DNA of 10,418 nt from an uncultured Clostridia bacterium (lineage in GTDB: Bacteria; Bacillota; Clostridia; Lachnospirales; CAMVHY01): the NCBI GenBank assembly GCA_946415665.1, contig CAMKTI010000060.1, forward strand, positions 1 through 10,418, written 5' to 3'. Shown here piece by piece: positions 1 to 6,169 of this stretch. The position numbers and the translations under genes are program-made. Positions within the stretch are counted from its first letter, which is position 1, and the number at the start of each line of letters is the position of its first letter. The notes under the pieces were generated by a model, which did no database searches, was not told the DNA's origin, and saw only the letters and a list, made by a program, of their open reading frames with translations.

Positions 1-2438
1 CTTTTATAAATCTCAACCGTCACGTTATTAAAATCGCGTTCTTGTAAAATATAATTTCCAGCCTCATTATTTGTCAAAACTGGTTGTCCTGTTACCGTCA
101 CAGATTTTCCCGTTCCAGCATTTTTATCCGTACTGCCAACTAAATTTCCAACATCCAACCCAACATTATCTCCAGAAATCACTCCATCGAGTGCCAAATT
201 TTCTGTCGCTAACTCAATATTTCCATTTCCGTCATAAACTTTATTTTTCGCCGTTAAATCTCCGACTATTGCCAATTTTCTCGGCGTGATATTAACTGTC
301 GAATCGCGATCAAAATCATTGCTTAACTCATAATTTCCCGCAGACGCTCCTGTTAAACTTGCTCGACCAGTTATTTTTACCGGTTTGTTTTCTCCTGCAC
401 TTCCATTCGTTCCGTTTAATATCGCCTGCAAACTCGACGTATCTAATTCTACTTCATCACCTTCAACAATTCCAATCTCAGGATTTTCCGCTCCGATTAC
501 CGTTATATCTGTCCCGTCGATCGTTAAATTTCCTGATGTTCCATCATATTCTCTGGCTATAACCTTAACCTTTCCATCAAGTTTTACTTTTCTTTTATAA
601 ATCTCAACTGTCAAATCATTAAATATCTCACTTGCACTCGTTTTGTCTAAAAGATAATTTTTTCCATCACCAACAACTTCATCCAATAAAACTTGTCCAG
701 CAACGGCACTTGCACTCTGAGTTCCGACATCCGCATTTTCTGCCAACACTACAAGATCTTCGAAAACAAACTTAATATTATCTAGTTTTCCAGTGTCATC
801 TGTACATACACCATCGGCGCTAATTGTTATTTCGCCTTGATTAAAAGGAATATCTTTTTCGCCATCGTATAATTTTGCTGGCAATTTTATATCTCCAGTT
901 ATATTTAAAAGCTTCTTAGTTATATTAACTTTTAATTTTTTCTTACTAAAATCGAAATCTGAAAGAACATAATTATTGGCCTTGGTTCCTGTTAAATCAA
1001 ATTGTCCTGATAGTGTAATTTGTCGGGGATTATTTCCCTCTGTCACATTTGCTGTGGATACTGTTCCACTTACATTTGTTAAATCTAATTCAACGCTATT
1101 GATGTCACTTTCCGCAATTCCTTGCAATGTGAAATTATCCTGACTAAGTGGTATATTTTTTTTGCCATCATAAACTTTTTCTAGCAACGAGCCCGTTTTT
1201 TCTTGTATTGTTAATGGTTTTTGTGCTATTTGAACACTTAAGTTTGTCATGTCAATAGTTCTGCCGTTTGTATTAACGAGTTTAAGGTAAATTATATAGT
1301 TCCCAGCATCAGTCTTTTCAGGCAAAGAATTTTCTGTTAAATCGGTCCAATTTGTTTGGTCAAACGAAAATTGTATTTCACATCCACCAGGTATTTTAAT
1401 TGAATCTTTATCGATCAAACTTTGCGAAGTTCCGTTGTACGTTAAATTTTCACTTGCATTTGGCCATTCAAAATCTTGTGTATTTAGCGTAATTTCTTCA
1501 ATTATATCGACATCTCCGTCTATGCTATCGTTATAATTCATATCTATTATCTTTAAACGCGCATCATTAATGTTCTCCGAATTTTCATCACTTACTTGTA
1601 AAACAATTCTTTGCTGTTCACCAATCTCTAAATTAAGTCTTTCGTTTGTAAGAGGGATATCATCAACCATTAAATTAAACACATCCCTATCTTCACCTGT
1701 AATTTCGAAACCTATTTTATTCTTGAAAACACCTAAATTTTCCAAAATAAAATCGCCTTTCTTAGTGATTTGGTCCAAACTCAAATTTTTATTCGACAAT
1801 GTTCCTTGCGAATTTTCATCTTGATATATTTTCGTCGAATAACAATTTTCGGAATATAACACTTCAATCCCGTTAGGCAAAGTTTTACCATCTAAAACAT
1901 TTTTTGTTTTTGATATTTGTGGCAGATAAATTTTTGCTAACTTAGGTGGCAATGTTCCCGATGAACCCAAAAAGTTATTTGCAACCTGAACACTATCATT
2001 GGAATTTATGATAAGCCATTCCAATTTTGGCATCAACTGAAAAACATTCTGCCCTATGTTGATAACAGTATCAGGAATTACAACTCCAACAACTTCTTCA
2101 CGTACAGGATACGTTCTTTTGTTTACATCATCATAACTGAAAGCTAATTCATTAATACTAGTTATTGTACTGCCTCCGTTTGTTTTTGGAATTCTAACTT
2201 TTATATTAGTACTATTTTTTTGTGAGGTTCCAACATAGCACGATATTTCTGAATCACTGTCGCCAAAAGCGAAATCTCCTGCCGGTGTATAATTTTCCAA
2301 TCCGGCATTATTTGAATCTGGAAATGATTCCGCATCTGCGAAAATAAATCCATCACAAGTTAAAAACAAACCCGAAAACAATAGTACAAACGAAACAGAA
2401 GCTATAACCCAAGCTTTTGGTTTAAAATTAAACTTCAT
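1..2438 (-). CDS. Secreted YDG/MBG-repeat surface protein with BspA-like LRR segment, 3' end outside window
   Basis: The open frame runs from ATG at 2438 to the window edge (812 codons, no stop). Residues 1-36 look like a type I signal peptide: Lys-rich start, hydrophobic stretch about 11-33, and an A-D-A cleavage site at 34-36. Residues about 90-180 resemble BspA-type leucine-rich repeats (TSINELAF, VVIPDTVINIGQNVFQ, LEWLII). An MBG-like module starts at LTYNG (332-336). Four YDG modules follow, with the Tyr at 423, 524, 631 and 735 (spacing 101-107), each carrying a late xxNY(V/L/E/I)L motif. Such modules stack in exported adhesin and S-layer-like proteins. No enzyme motif is visible, and any cell-wall anchor would lie beyond the window. 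The Cys at residue 28 (FLTC) is a poor lipobox, so a lipoprotein is less likely. The gene is monocistronic as far as seen and diverges from the transporter. The surface role is inferred from domain type; the exact ligand is unknown. Confidence 0.85.
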   Translation of the reverse strand, partial: MKFNFKPKAWVIASVSFVLLFSGLFLTCDGFIFADAESFPDSNNAGLENYTPAGDFAFGDSDSEISCYVGTSQKNSTNIKVRIPKTNGGSTITSINELAFSYDDVNKRTYPVREEVVGVVIPDTVINIGQNVFQLMPKLEWLIINSNDSVQVANNFLGSSGTLPPKLAKIYLPQISKTKNVLDGKTLPNGIEVLYSENCYSTKIYQDENSQGTLSNKNLSLDQITKKGDFILENLGVFKNKIGFEITGEDRDVFNLMVDDIPLTNERLNLEIGEQQRIVLQVSDENSENINDARLKIIDMNYNDSIDGDVDIIEEITLNTQDFEWPNASENLTYNGTSQSLIDKDSIKIPGGCEIQFSFDQTNWTDLTENSLPEKTDAGNYIIYLKLVNTNGRTIDMTNLSVQIAQKPLTIQEKTGSLLEKVYDGKKNIPLSQDNFTLQGIAESDINSVELDLTNVSGTVSTANVTEGNNPRQITLSGQFDLTGTKANNYVLSDFDFSKKKLKVNITKKLLNITGDIKLPAKLYDGEKDIPFNQGEITISADGVCTDDTGKLDNIKFVFEDLVVLAENADVGTQSASAVAGQVLLDEVVGDGKNYLLDKTSASEIFNDLTVEIYKRKVKLDGKVKVIAREYDGTSGNLTIDGTDITVIGAENPEIGIVEGDEVELDTSSLQAILNGTNGSAGENKPVKITGRASLTGASAGNYELSNDFDRDSTVNITPRKLAIVGDLTAKNKVYDGNGNIELATENLALDGVISGDNVGLDVGNLVGSTDKNAGTGKSVTVTGQPVLTNNEAGNYILQERDFNNVTVEIYK

Positions 2439-2993
2439 ATCTACATATAGCAACTCCTTATTTTTTTATTGATTTTTTAGCCCGGCATGAAAATATTTCA
2501 CGAAACGAAAAGCATAACATTGAATGTCTACACATTGCTTAAAAAGATATATTTACATACCGCTCTAAATTAATAACATAATCAAACAAAGAAAATAATA
2601 TACAAGGAAATTTTTGTTATGATTTTGTTAAACTTGATTTTATAGGATCGCAATTACGCATTAGCAAATGAAATGCTTAAAAATAATATTTTCTTATCAG
2701 ATAAACAAAATAAAAAAAAATAAAAAAAACAGTCAACCAAAGAAATAGGACAAGTACTATGTTGATTTTTTTTCTCCCAATATATAAATTTTTGTATTCT
2801 AGATAACAACAATAAAAAAATAAGTATCGGTACGACAAATAAAAAAACTCAATACGGTTTATAAAAATATTTGATTTGAATTAACTGTTTACAGATAAAA
2901 AATTTTAGTTTAGACTTGTTAAACTCACAGGTACGTTATTTTGTTTTAAAAAAAATTATAGGTTATAATGCCGTTAAAATTTTTTTTTGTGAG
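2439..2993. other. AT-rich divergent intergenic region
   Basis: This 555-base gap separates two divergent genes and must hold both promoters. It is so AT-rich, with long A and T runs near 2460, 2705-2730 and 2765, that -10-like hexamers occur by chance in many places, so I call none with confidence. A short dyad TGAAA-ATA-TTTCA (2488-2500) lies in the leader of the minus-strand gene and could be an operator. I see no tRNA and no open frame with a plausible start. The preQ1-I riboswitch landmarks one might expect before a queuosine-precursor transporter are not recognisable. Confidence 0.5.
2441..2460 (-). promoter_or_regulatory. Ribosome binding site and ATG-TAG start-stop before the surface protein
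   Basis: On the minus strand AAGGAG (2459-2454) is followed 7 nt later by ATG (2446-2444) and at once by TAG (2443-2441). The ATG of the long frame (2438) lies 15 nt from GGAG, which is long compared with the 8-9 nt seen for other genes here. An in-frame TTG sits directly against the GGAG and is too close to be a start. The start at 2438 is kept because the signal peptide begins there. Confidence 0.5.
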
Positions 2994-3005
2994 GTGAAAA
3001 AAATT
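2991..3005 (+). promoter_or_regulatory. Ribosome binding site that points to an ATT start for the transporter
   Basis: GAGGTGA (2991-2997) matches the 16S 3'-end complement GGAGGTGAT. It is followed after a short A run by ATT at 3003, in frame with the transporter. The only ATG nearby (3010) is out of frame and stops after two codons (ATG AGT TAA). Confidence 0.45.
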
Positions 3006-3713
3006 ATAAATGAGTTAATTTTGATTTTTAGTTTGATAGGGCTTTACGGATCGGTTTTATTTTTTTATTATTTTTTTGGAAACACAGGGCTTTATGTTTA
3101 TTCTGCAATCGCTGGAATTTTGTCAAACATAGAGGTTTTGATCATGGTTAAAGCTTTTGGGATGCATCAGGCTTTGGGAAATATTTTATTTGCTACCACT
3201 TTTTTAATAACAGATATTTTGAGCGAAACAACTGGAAAAAAGTCATCTCAACGAGCCGTAAACATGGGGATTTGTGTTTCTGTTTTTTTTGTTTTATTGT
3301 CACAGTCTTGGCTTCTATATGTTCCAGATAAGGACAATATTTTTTTCCCAAGTATAAAAAAAATTTTTTCGAATACCCCTAGGTTAGTCATTACGAGTTT
3401 TTTTGTTTATTTAATTGCACAAACTTTTGACGTTTGGTTTTACCATAAAATTTGGGAGTGGACACAAAAAATTTCACATGACAGAAAAAAATATTTATGG
3501 CTGAGAAATAATTTATCGACTTTGGTTTCACAGTTCATTAATGTGTGTTTGTATACTTTTGGAGCTTTTTATGGCGTTTATAAGTTAAATTTTTTATGGG
3601 AGTTAGTTATTACGTCATATGTTATATTTGTTTTCACAAGTTTATTTGATACACCAATTATATATTTGGCTAGAAAAATTTACTTTGCCAAACAAAACTT
3701 GGATAAGGAATAA
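2994..3713 (+). CDS. yhhQ: VUT/YhhQ-family queuosine precursor transporter
   Basis: The family (formerly DUF165) imports queuosine precursors across the cytoplasmic membrane for tRNA wobble modification. Counted from GTG at 2994 the product has 239 aa, normal for the family. It is strongly hydrophobic with about six membrane segments (about 7-28, 33-54, 63-75, 89-110, 129-150 and 176-217, the last probably two). Family signatures are clear: GNILFATTFLITDILSE (62-78), followed by a GKK-AV segment; the AQTFDVWFYHK segment (142-152); and WLRNNLSTLVSQFIN (169-183). The start is doubtful. The GTG is itself the end of the GAGGTG ribosome binding site (2991-2996), so the site cannot serve it; ATT at 3003, in frame, is correctly placed and would give 236 aa. 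An in-frame TTG at 2916 extends the frame but adds non-family sequence. It stands alone, with no queuosine salvage genes beside it. The substrate is assigned by family only; some members may carry other substrates. Confidence 0.85.
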   Translation: MKKIINELILIFSLIGLYGSVLFFYYFFGNTGLYVYSAIAGILSNIEVLIMVKAFGMHQALGNILFATTFLITDILSETTGKKSSQRAVNMGICVSVFFVLLSQSWLLYVPDKDNIFFPSIKKIFSNTPRLVITSFFVYLIAQTFDVWFYHKIWEWTQKISHDRKKYLWLRNNLSTLVSQFINVCLYTFGAFYGVYKLNFLWELVITSYVIFVFTSLFDTPIIYLARKIYFAKQNLDKE

Positions 3714-3753
3714 AAAATTTTATTTTGGTACCAGAATAGATTTATTATTTTTT

Positions 3754-3785
3754 TTGCGTGACTAACTGTATGAACATGTTATAAT
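3754..3785 (+). promoter_or_regulatory. Extended -10 promoter for the gmk operon
   Basis: TATAAT (3780-3785) is preceded by TG one base upstream (TGtTATAAT, 3777-3785), an extended -10. The best -35 match is TTGCGT (3754-3759) at a long 20-nt spacing, so the extended -10 probably carries most of the strength. Transcription would start near 3792 and leave a leader of about 170 nt before gmk. Confidence 0.6.
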
Positions 3786-3849
3786 ATCAATGGCTCTTAA
3801 AATATTTCGCAGTATTTGTTTGCTTGTAATTCTTAGTCACAGTGAGTAA
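3758..3849. repeat. Three GTGA(C/G)TAA half-sites around the gmk promoter
   Basis: GTGACTAA (3758-3765) overlaps the -35 region. Its exact inverse TTAGTCAC lies at 3833-3840 and forms, with GTGAGTAA at 3842-3849, a 17-bp dyad TTAGTCAC-A-GTGAGTAA that matches at 7 of 8 pairs. The -10 lies between the two sites. This layout fits an operator pair, but the protein is unknown, and it does not resemble the classical DtxR or MntR boxes. The dyad would also fold as an RNA hairpin only if the centre opened, so a DNA site is likelier. Confidence 0.4.
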
Positions 3850-3965
3850 ATTGACTTCGTATCAATTGTTTTCAAAATGGCTGCCGATATCGTTCTAGGA
3901 TTTTCAACATTTTGGTATTATTACATGGTAAAGTCAGATATTAAAATAAGGTTTGGAGAATGTAC

Positions 3966-4574
3966 ATGAGTGATGAAGGGATGCTTATAATAATTTCTGG
4001 CCCTTCAGGATCCGGAAAAGGAACTATCGTAAAAAAGTTAAGGAAGATAGATGATTTTGCCTTTTCTATTTCTATGACAACACGTGAGCCAAGATTTGGG
4101 GAAGAGCACGGAGTAGATTATTTTTTTTGCGATAGGAATGAGTTTATAAAAATTAGGGATCAAGGCGGATTTTTAGAACATGCGCAGTTTTGCGGTAATT
4201 TGTATGGAACACCAAAGTTTTATATTGACGAACAAATTAAGAAAGAAAAATTTGTTGTATTAGAAATCGATGTTAACGGCGCTCTACAGGTTAAAGAGAA
4301 AATAGATAATTGTATTTTGATTTTTGTAATTCCGCCGTCTATCGATGAGTTAAAAAAAAGATTGGTGGGTAGAAATACCGAAACACCACAAAAAATAATG
4401 GACAGGCTCGCTCGAGCCAAGGAAGAAGTTAAACTAATTTATGGTTATGATTACATTGTTGTAAATGATGATGTGGATACGGCTGTGAAAAAAATAAATA
4501 CGATAGCTAAAGCTGAACGTCTACGTCCGGCAAGAAATAAGTTTATGATTAAAAAAATAATTGGAGGAGATTAA
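3966..4574 (+). CDS. gmk: Guanylate kinase
   Basis: Guanylate kinase converts GMP and ATP to GDP and ADP in the cytoplasm, an essential step to GTP and dGTP. The product has 202 aa, typical for the family. The P-loop GPSGSGKG is at 12-19. The GMP-binding segment SMTTREPRFGE is at 36-46, followed by GVDYFF. The FLEHAQFCGNLYGTP region is at 69-83, EIDVNGALQVK at 100-110 (most relatives have Q in place of N), and the lid segment RLVGRNTETPQKIMDRLARA at 132-151. The start at 3966 is chosen over ATG at 3960 because GGAG (3955-3958) is 7 nt before it but only 1 nt before 3960. The stop is followed after one base by rpoZ, so the two are co-transcribed. A short upstream frame (3877-3969) ends in TGA overlapping this ATG, which could couple translation but has no other support. 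Confidence 0.96.
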   Translation: MSDEGMLIIISGPSGSGKGTIVKKLRKIDDFAFSISMTTREPRFGEEHGVDYFFCDRNEFIKIRDQGGFLEHAQFCGNLYGTPKFYIDEQIKKEKFVVLEIDVNGALQVKEKIDNCILIFVIPPSIDELKKRLVGRNTETPQKIMDRLARAKEEVKLIYGYDYIVVNDDVDTAVKKINTIAKAERLRPARNKFMIKKIIGGD

Positions 4575-4575
4575 A

Positions 4576-4839
4576 ATGCTTTTAGAGCCTTCTTGTTTAG
4601 AATTAATTGAAAAACTGAATGAAAATAATGAAAATGAAGAAGAAGAAAATAAAATTAATAGTCCATATGGAGTAGTAGTTATTGTTGCAAAATGTGCTCG
4701 ACAAGTTAATAAAAATAAAAAGCCAGTAGAAGAAAATAGATTTATTCATGTACAAAATGGTGATGATGTAAAAGCTATTTCTGCTGCAATAGAAAAATTG
4801 TTAGATGGAAAAATAAAAATTATGGCAAGTTCTGATTAA
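4576..4839 (+). CDS. rpoZ: RNA polymerase omega subunit
   Basis: Omega binds the beta-prime subunit and helps assemble RNA polymerase. The 87-aa product starts MLLEPS, as in many Bacillota, followed by LELIEKL and then, after a spacer, VVVIVAKCARQVN (33-45), which corresponds to the family core usually written V-x-AAKRARQL, then KAISAAIEKLLDGKI (66-80), the usual end helix. Two things are odd. First, the short loop that normally reads G-S-K-Y or similar is replaced by an acidic Asn/Glu-rich stretch (about 15-27). Second, the conserved Arg in K-R-A-R is Cys40. The ATG at 4576 has GGAGGAG (4563-4569) at good spacing; the in-frame TTG at 4561 lies inside that site and is not the start. The position right after gmk is the common arrangement and supports the call. 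Confidence 0.85.
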   Translation: MLLEPSCLELIEKLNENNENEEEENKINSPYGVVVIVAKCARQVNKNKKPVEENRFIHVQNGDDVKAISAAIEKLLDGKIKIMASSD

Positions 4840-4850
4840 TTTTGTTGGAT

Positions 4851-5243
4851 ATGGAAAAAAAATCGCGCAGAAAAATTACGTATGCAGCAGAAGATTATTT
4901 AAAAGCAATTTATTTTTTGCAAATGCAAAGTGATAATGTTCGGGTTACTGATTTAGCGGATAAATTGTCTGTATCAAAACCGAGTGTCACCCGCGCGGTA
5001 AATAAGTTAAAACAAAAAAAATTTGTTGAGCATGAAAATTATGGTTTGTTAAAGCTAACGGCAAATGGTTTTTTATACGCAGAAAATATTGTTATGCGAC
5101 ATGATGTTTTAATAAAATTTTTATGCGATTTACTTGGTGTTGAAAAAAAATTAGCGCGAATTGAAGCGTGCAAGTTAGAACATGCAATGAGTAATACAAC
5201 GATTAATAAATTAAAAAGATATTTGCACGAAGTGGGAATTTAA
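4851..5243 (+). CDS. DtxR/MntR-family metal-dependent transcriptional regulator
   Basis: The 130-aa product has the DtxR/MntR plan without a C-terminal SH3 domain. Helix 1 is AAEDYLKAIYFL (12-23). The winged helix-turn-helix is at about 30-70 (VTDLADKLSVSKPSVTRAV at 32-50), and the dimerisation helices are at about 74-128. Likely metal ligands are visible: D15 (MntR Asp8 position), H84 in the R-H motif, and C107-x-x-E110-H111, as in the DtxR C-x-x-E-H motif. The residue at MntR Glu11 is Lys18, so the metal site is not a plain MntR site and the metal (Mn, Fe or other) cannot be told. Such proteins usually repress metal uptake genes when the metal is bound, but no metal transporter is nearby. 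The ATG at 4851 has a poor ribosome binding site; TTG at 4842 is the alternative. It lies 11 bases after rpoZ and 3 before the methyltransferase, so it is within the gmk operon. Confidence 0.82.
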   Translation: MEKKSRRKITYAAEDYLKAIYFLQMQSDNVRVTDLADKLSVSKPSVTRAVNKLKQKKFVEHENYGLLKLTANGFLYAENIVMRHDVLIKFLCDLLGVEKKLARIEACKLEHAMSNTTINKLKRYLHEVGI

Positions 5244-5246
5244 AAT

Positions 5247-5897
5247 ATGAATTATGATGATAAAATAAAAAATTTTGTTGATGAAAAAAATCGAGATTAT
5301 GATTTATTTTTATTTGAATTAAGAAAATTTGCCGGAGAAAATAATATTCCAATTGTGTCGAATGAAGTTGCTGGATTTCTAAGCTTGATTTTAGATTTAA
5401 AAAAGCCGAAAAAAATTTTAGAACTTGGTTGTGCAGTCGGTTATTCAAGTATTTTGATGAGCAGATTTTTAGATAAAAACGGAATTATTTTTAGCATAGA
5501 TATATCTGAAAAAATGATTGAGTTGGCTAAAAAAAATTTTGATTTAGCAAAGATTACTTGTGTAGAGTTAATTAAAGGTGATATAAAAAATGTCTTGCCT
5601 GGTTTAATTTTAAACGGGCAAAAATTTGATTTTATTTTTATGGACTGCGCGAAAGGGCAATATGTAAATATATTGCCCTTTTGTTTGGATTTATTAAATT
5701 TAAACGGAATAATTTTAGCGGACGATATTTTTCAGAATGGAAATATTTTGAAAAAAAGATTAGAAGTGCCACGACGTCAAAGAACTATTTATACACGGAT
5801 GAATAATTTTATAAATAGTATTTTTGAGAATAAAAATCTTGAAAGCAAAATTTTTAATATCGGCGACGGCGTTATAGTTAGTAAAAAAATTTTATAA
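5247..5897 (+). CDS. trmR: TrmR-like tRNA 5-hydroxyuridine O-methyltransferase
   Basis: This is an O-methyltransferase of the family of B. subtilis TrmR (YrrM), which methylates 5-hydroxyuridine at tRNA position 34 to 5-methoxyuridine with S-adenosylmethionine. The product has 216 aa, the usual length. The SAM motif I is ILELGCAVGYSS (57-68), with an acidic residue after strand 2 at D85 (FSIDIS). Metal-binding acidic residues fit D133 (FMDCAKGQY) and D159-D160 (ILADD). The N-terminal IPIVSNEVAGFL (34-45) and the late PRRQRTIYTRMNNF (175-188) agree with the TrmR group better than with plant-type catechol enzymes. It begins 3 bases after the regulator, behind a weak GGGA site, so translation may be coupled. 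A terminator follows 68 bases later. The U32 gene at 8217 would supply its substrate. A different small-molecule O-methyltransferase is the main alternative. Confidence 0.82.
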   Translation: MNYDDKIKNFVDEKNRDYDLFLFELRKFAGENNIPIVSNEVAGFLSLILDLKKPKKILELGCAVGYSSILMSRFLDKNGIIFSIDISEKMIELAKKNFDLAKITCVELIKGDIKNVLPGLILNGQKFDFIFMDCAKGQYVNILPFCLDLLNLNGIILADDIFQNGNILKKRLEVPRRQRTIYTRMNNFINSIFENKNLESKIFNIGDGVIVSKKIL

Positions 5898-5965
5898 GTT
5901 GAGTGGCTTATTTGATTTTGTATATTTTTTTTTAAAAGCTATGAAATTATTATATATGTTTATTT

Positions 5966-5991
5966 AAATCTCTTTGTCGGAGATTTTTTTT
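5966..5991 (+). terminator. Intrinsic terminator after the gmk-to-trmR operon
   Basis: A perfect 7-bp stem AAATCTC (5966-5972) and GAGATTT (5980-5986) with a 7-base loop is followed by five more T. It lies 68 bases after trmR and separates this operon from ffh. Confidence 0.75.
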
Positions 5992-6087
5992 CTGTTGTTA
6001 ATTAAAATTTAGTTTTTGTGTTATAGAATTTATGGTTTAAAGAAAAAAATTTTTTGTGAAGAAGATTATTATTTTAAAGAATAAAAT

Positions 6088-6116
6088 TTGACTCTGAAAA
6101 AAAATTAGGTTAGAGT
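6088..6116 (+). promoter_or_regulatory. Sigma-A-type promoter for ffh-rpsP-khpA
   Basis: TTGACT (6088-6093) and TAGAGT (6111-6116) are separated by exactly 17 bases. This is the best -35 seen in the window, and it lies between the upstream terminator and ffh. The leader would be about 35-45 nt. Confidence 0.65.
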
Positions 6117-6152
6117 TTTAAAGTGTGGATTTTAGTTTATATTTTTAATTTG

Positions 6153-6169
6153 GGGAAGTGATAAATATT
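6153..6169 (+). promoter_or_regulatory. Ribosome binding site that points to an ATT start for ffh
   Basis: GGAAGTGAT (6154-6162) matches GGAGGTGAT at 8 of 9 positions. ATT at 6167 starts 4 nt after it, the same register as the rpsP and khpA starts. The GTG at 6158 lies inside the site and cannot be served by it. Confidence 0.5.

Noticed and set aside
71..1824. Several short plus-strand open frames opposite the surface protein
   Set aside because: They are shadows of the long minus-strand frame; their products are low-complexity (Leu, Phe, Ser rich) and have no ribosome binding sites.
2732..2775. Possible terminator: GTCAAC and GTTGAT followed by eight T
   Set aside because: The loop would be over 20 bases with a short stem, and no gene ends nearby on that strand.
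2880..2995. preQ1 riboswitch before the queuosine-precursor transporter
   Set aside because: The expected C-rich loop and the AAAAAACUA-type tail next to the ribosome binding site are not visible; A runs alone are not evidence here.
3722..3750. Possible terminator after the transporter (ATTTTGGTACCAGAAT with T-rich tail)
   Set aside because: The palindrome closes on itself with no room for a loop except by opening half the stem; too weak to call.
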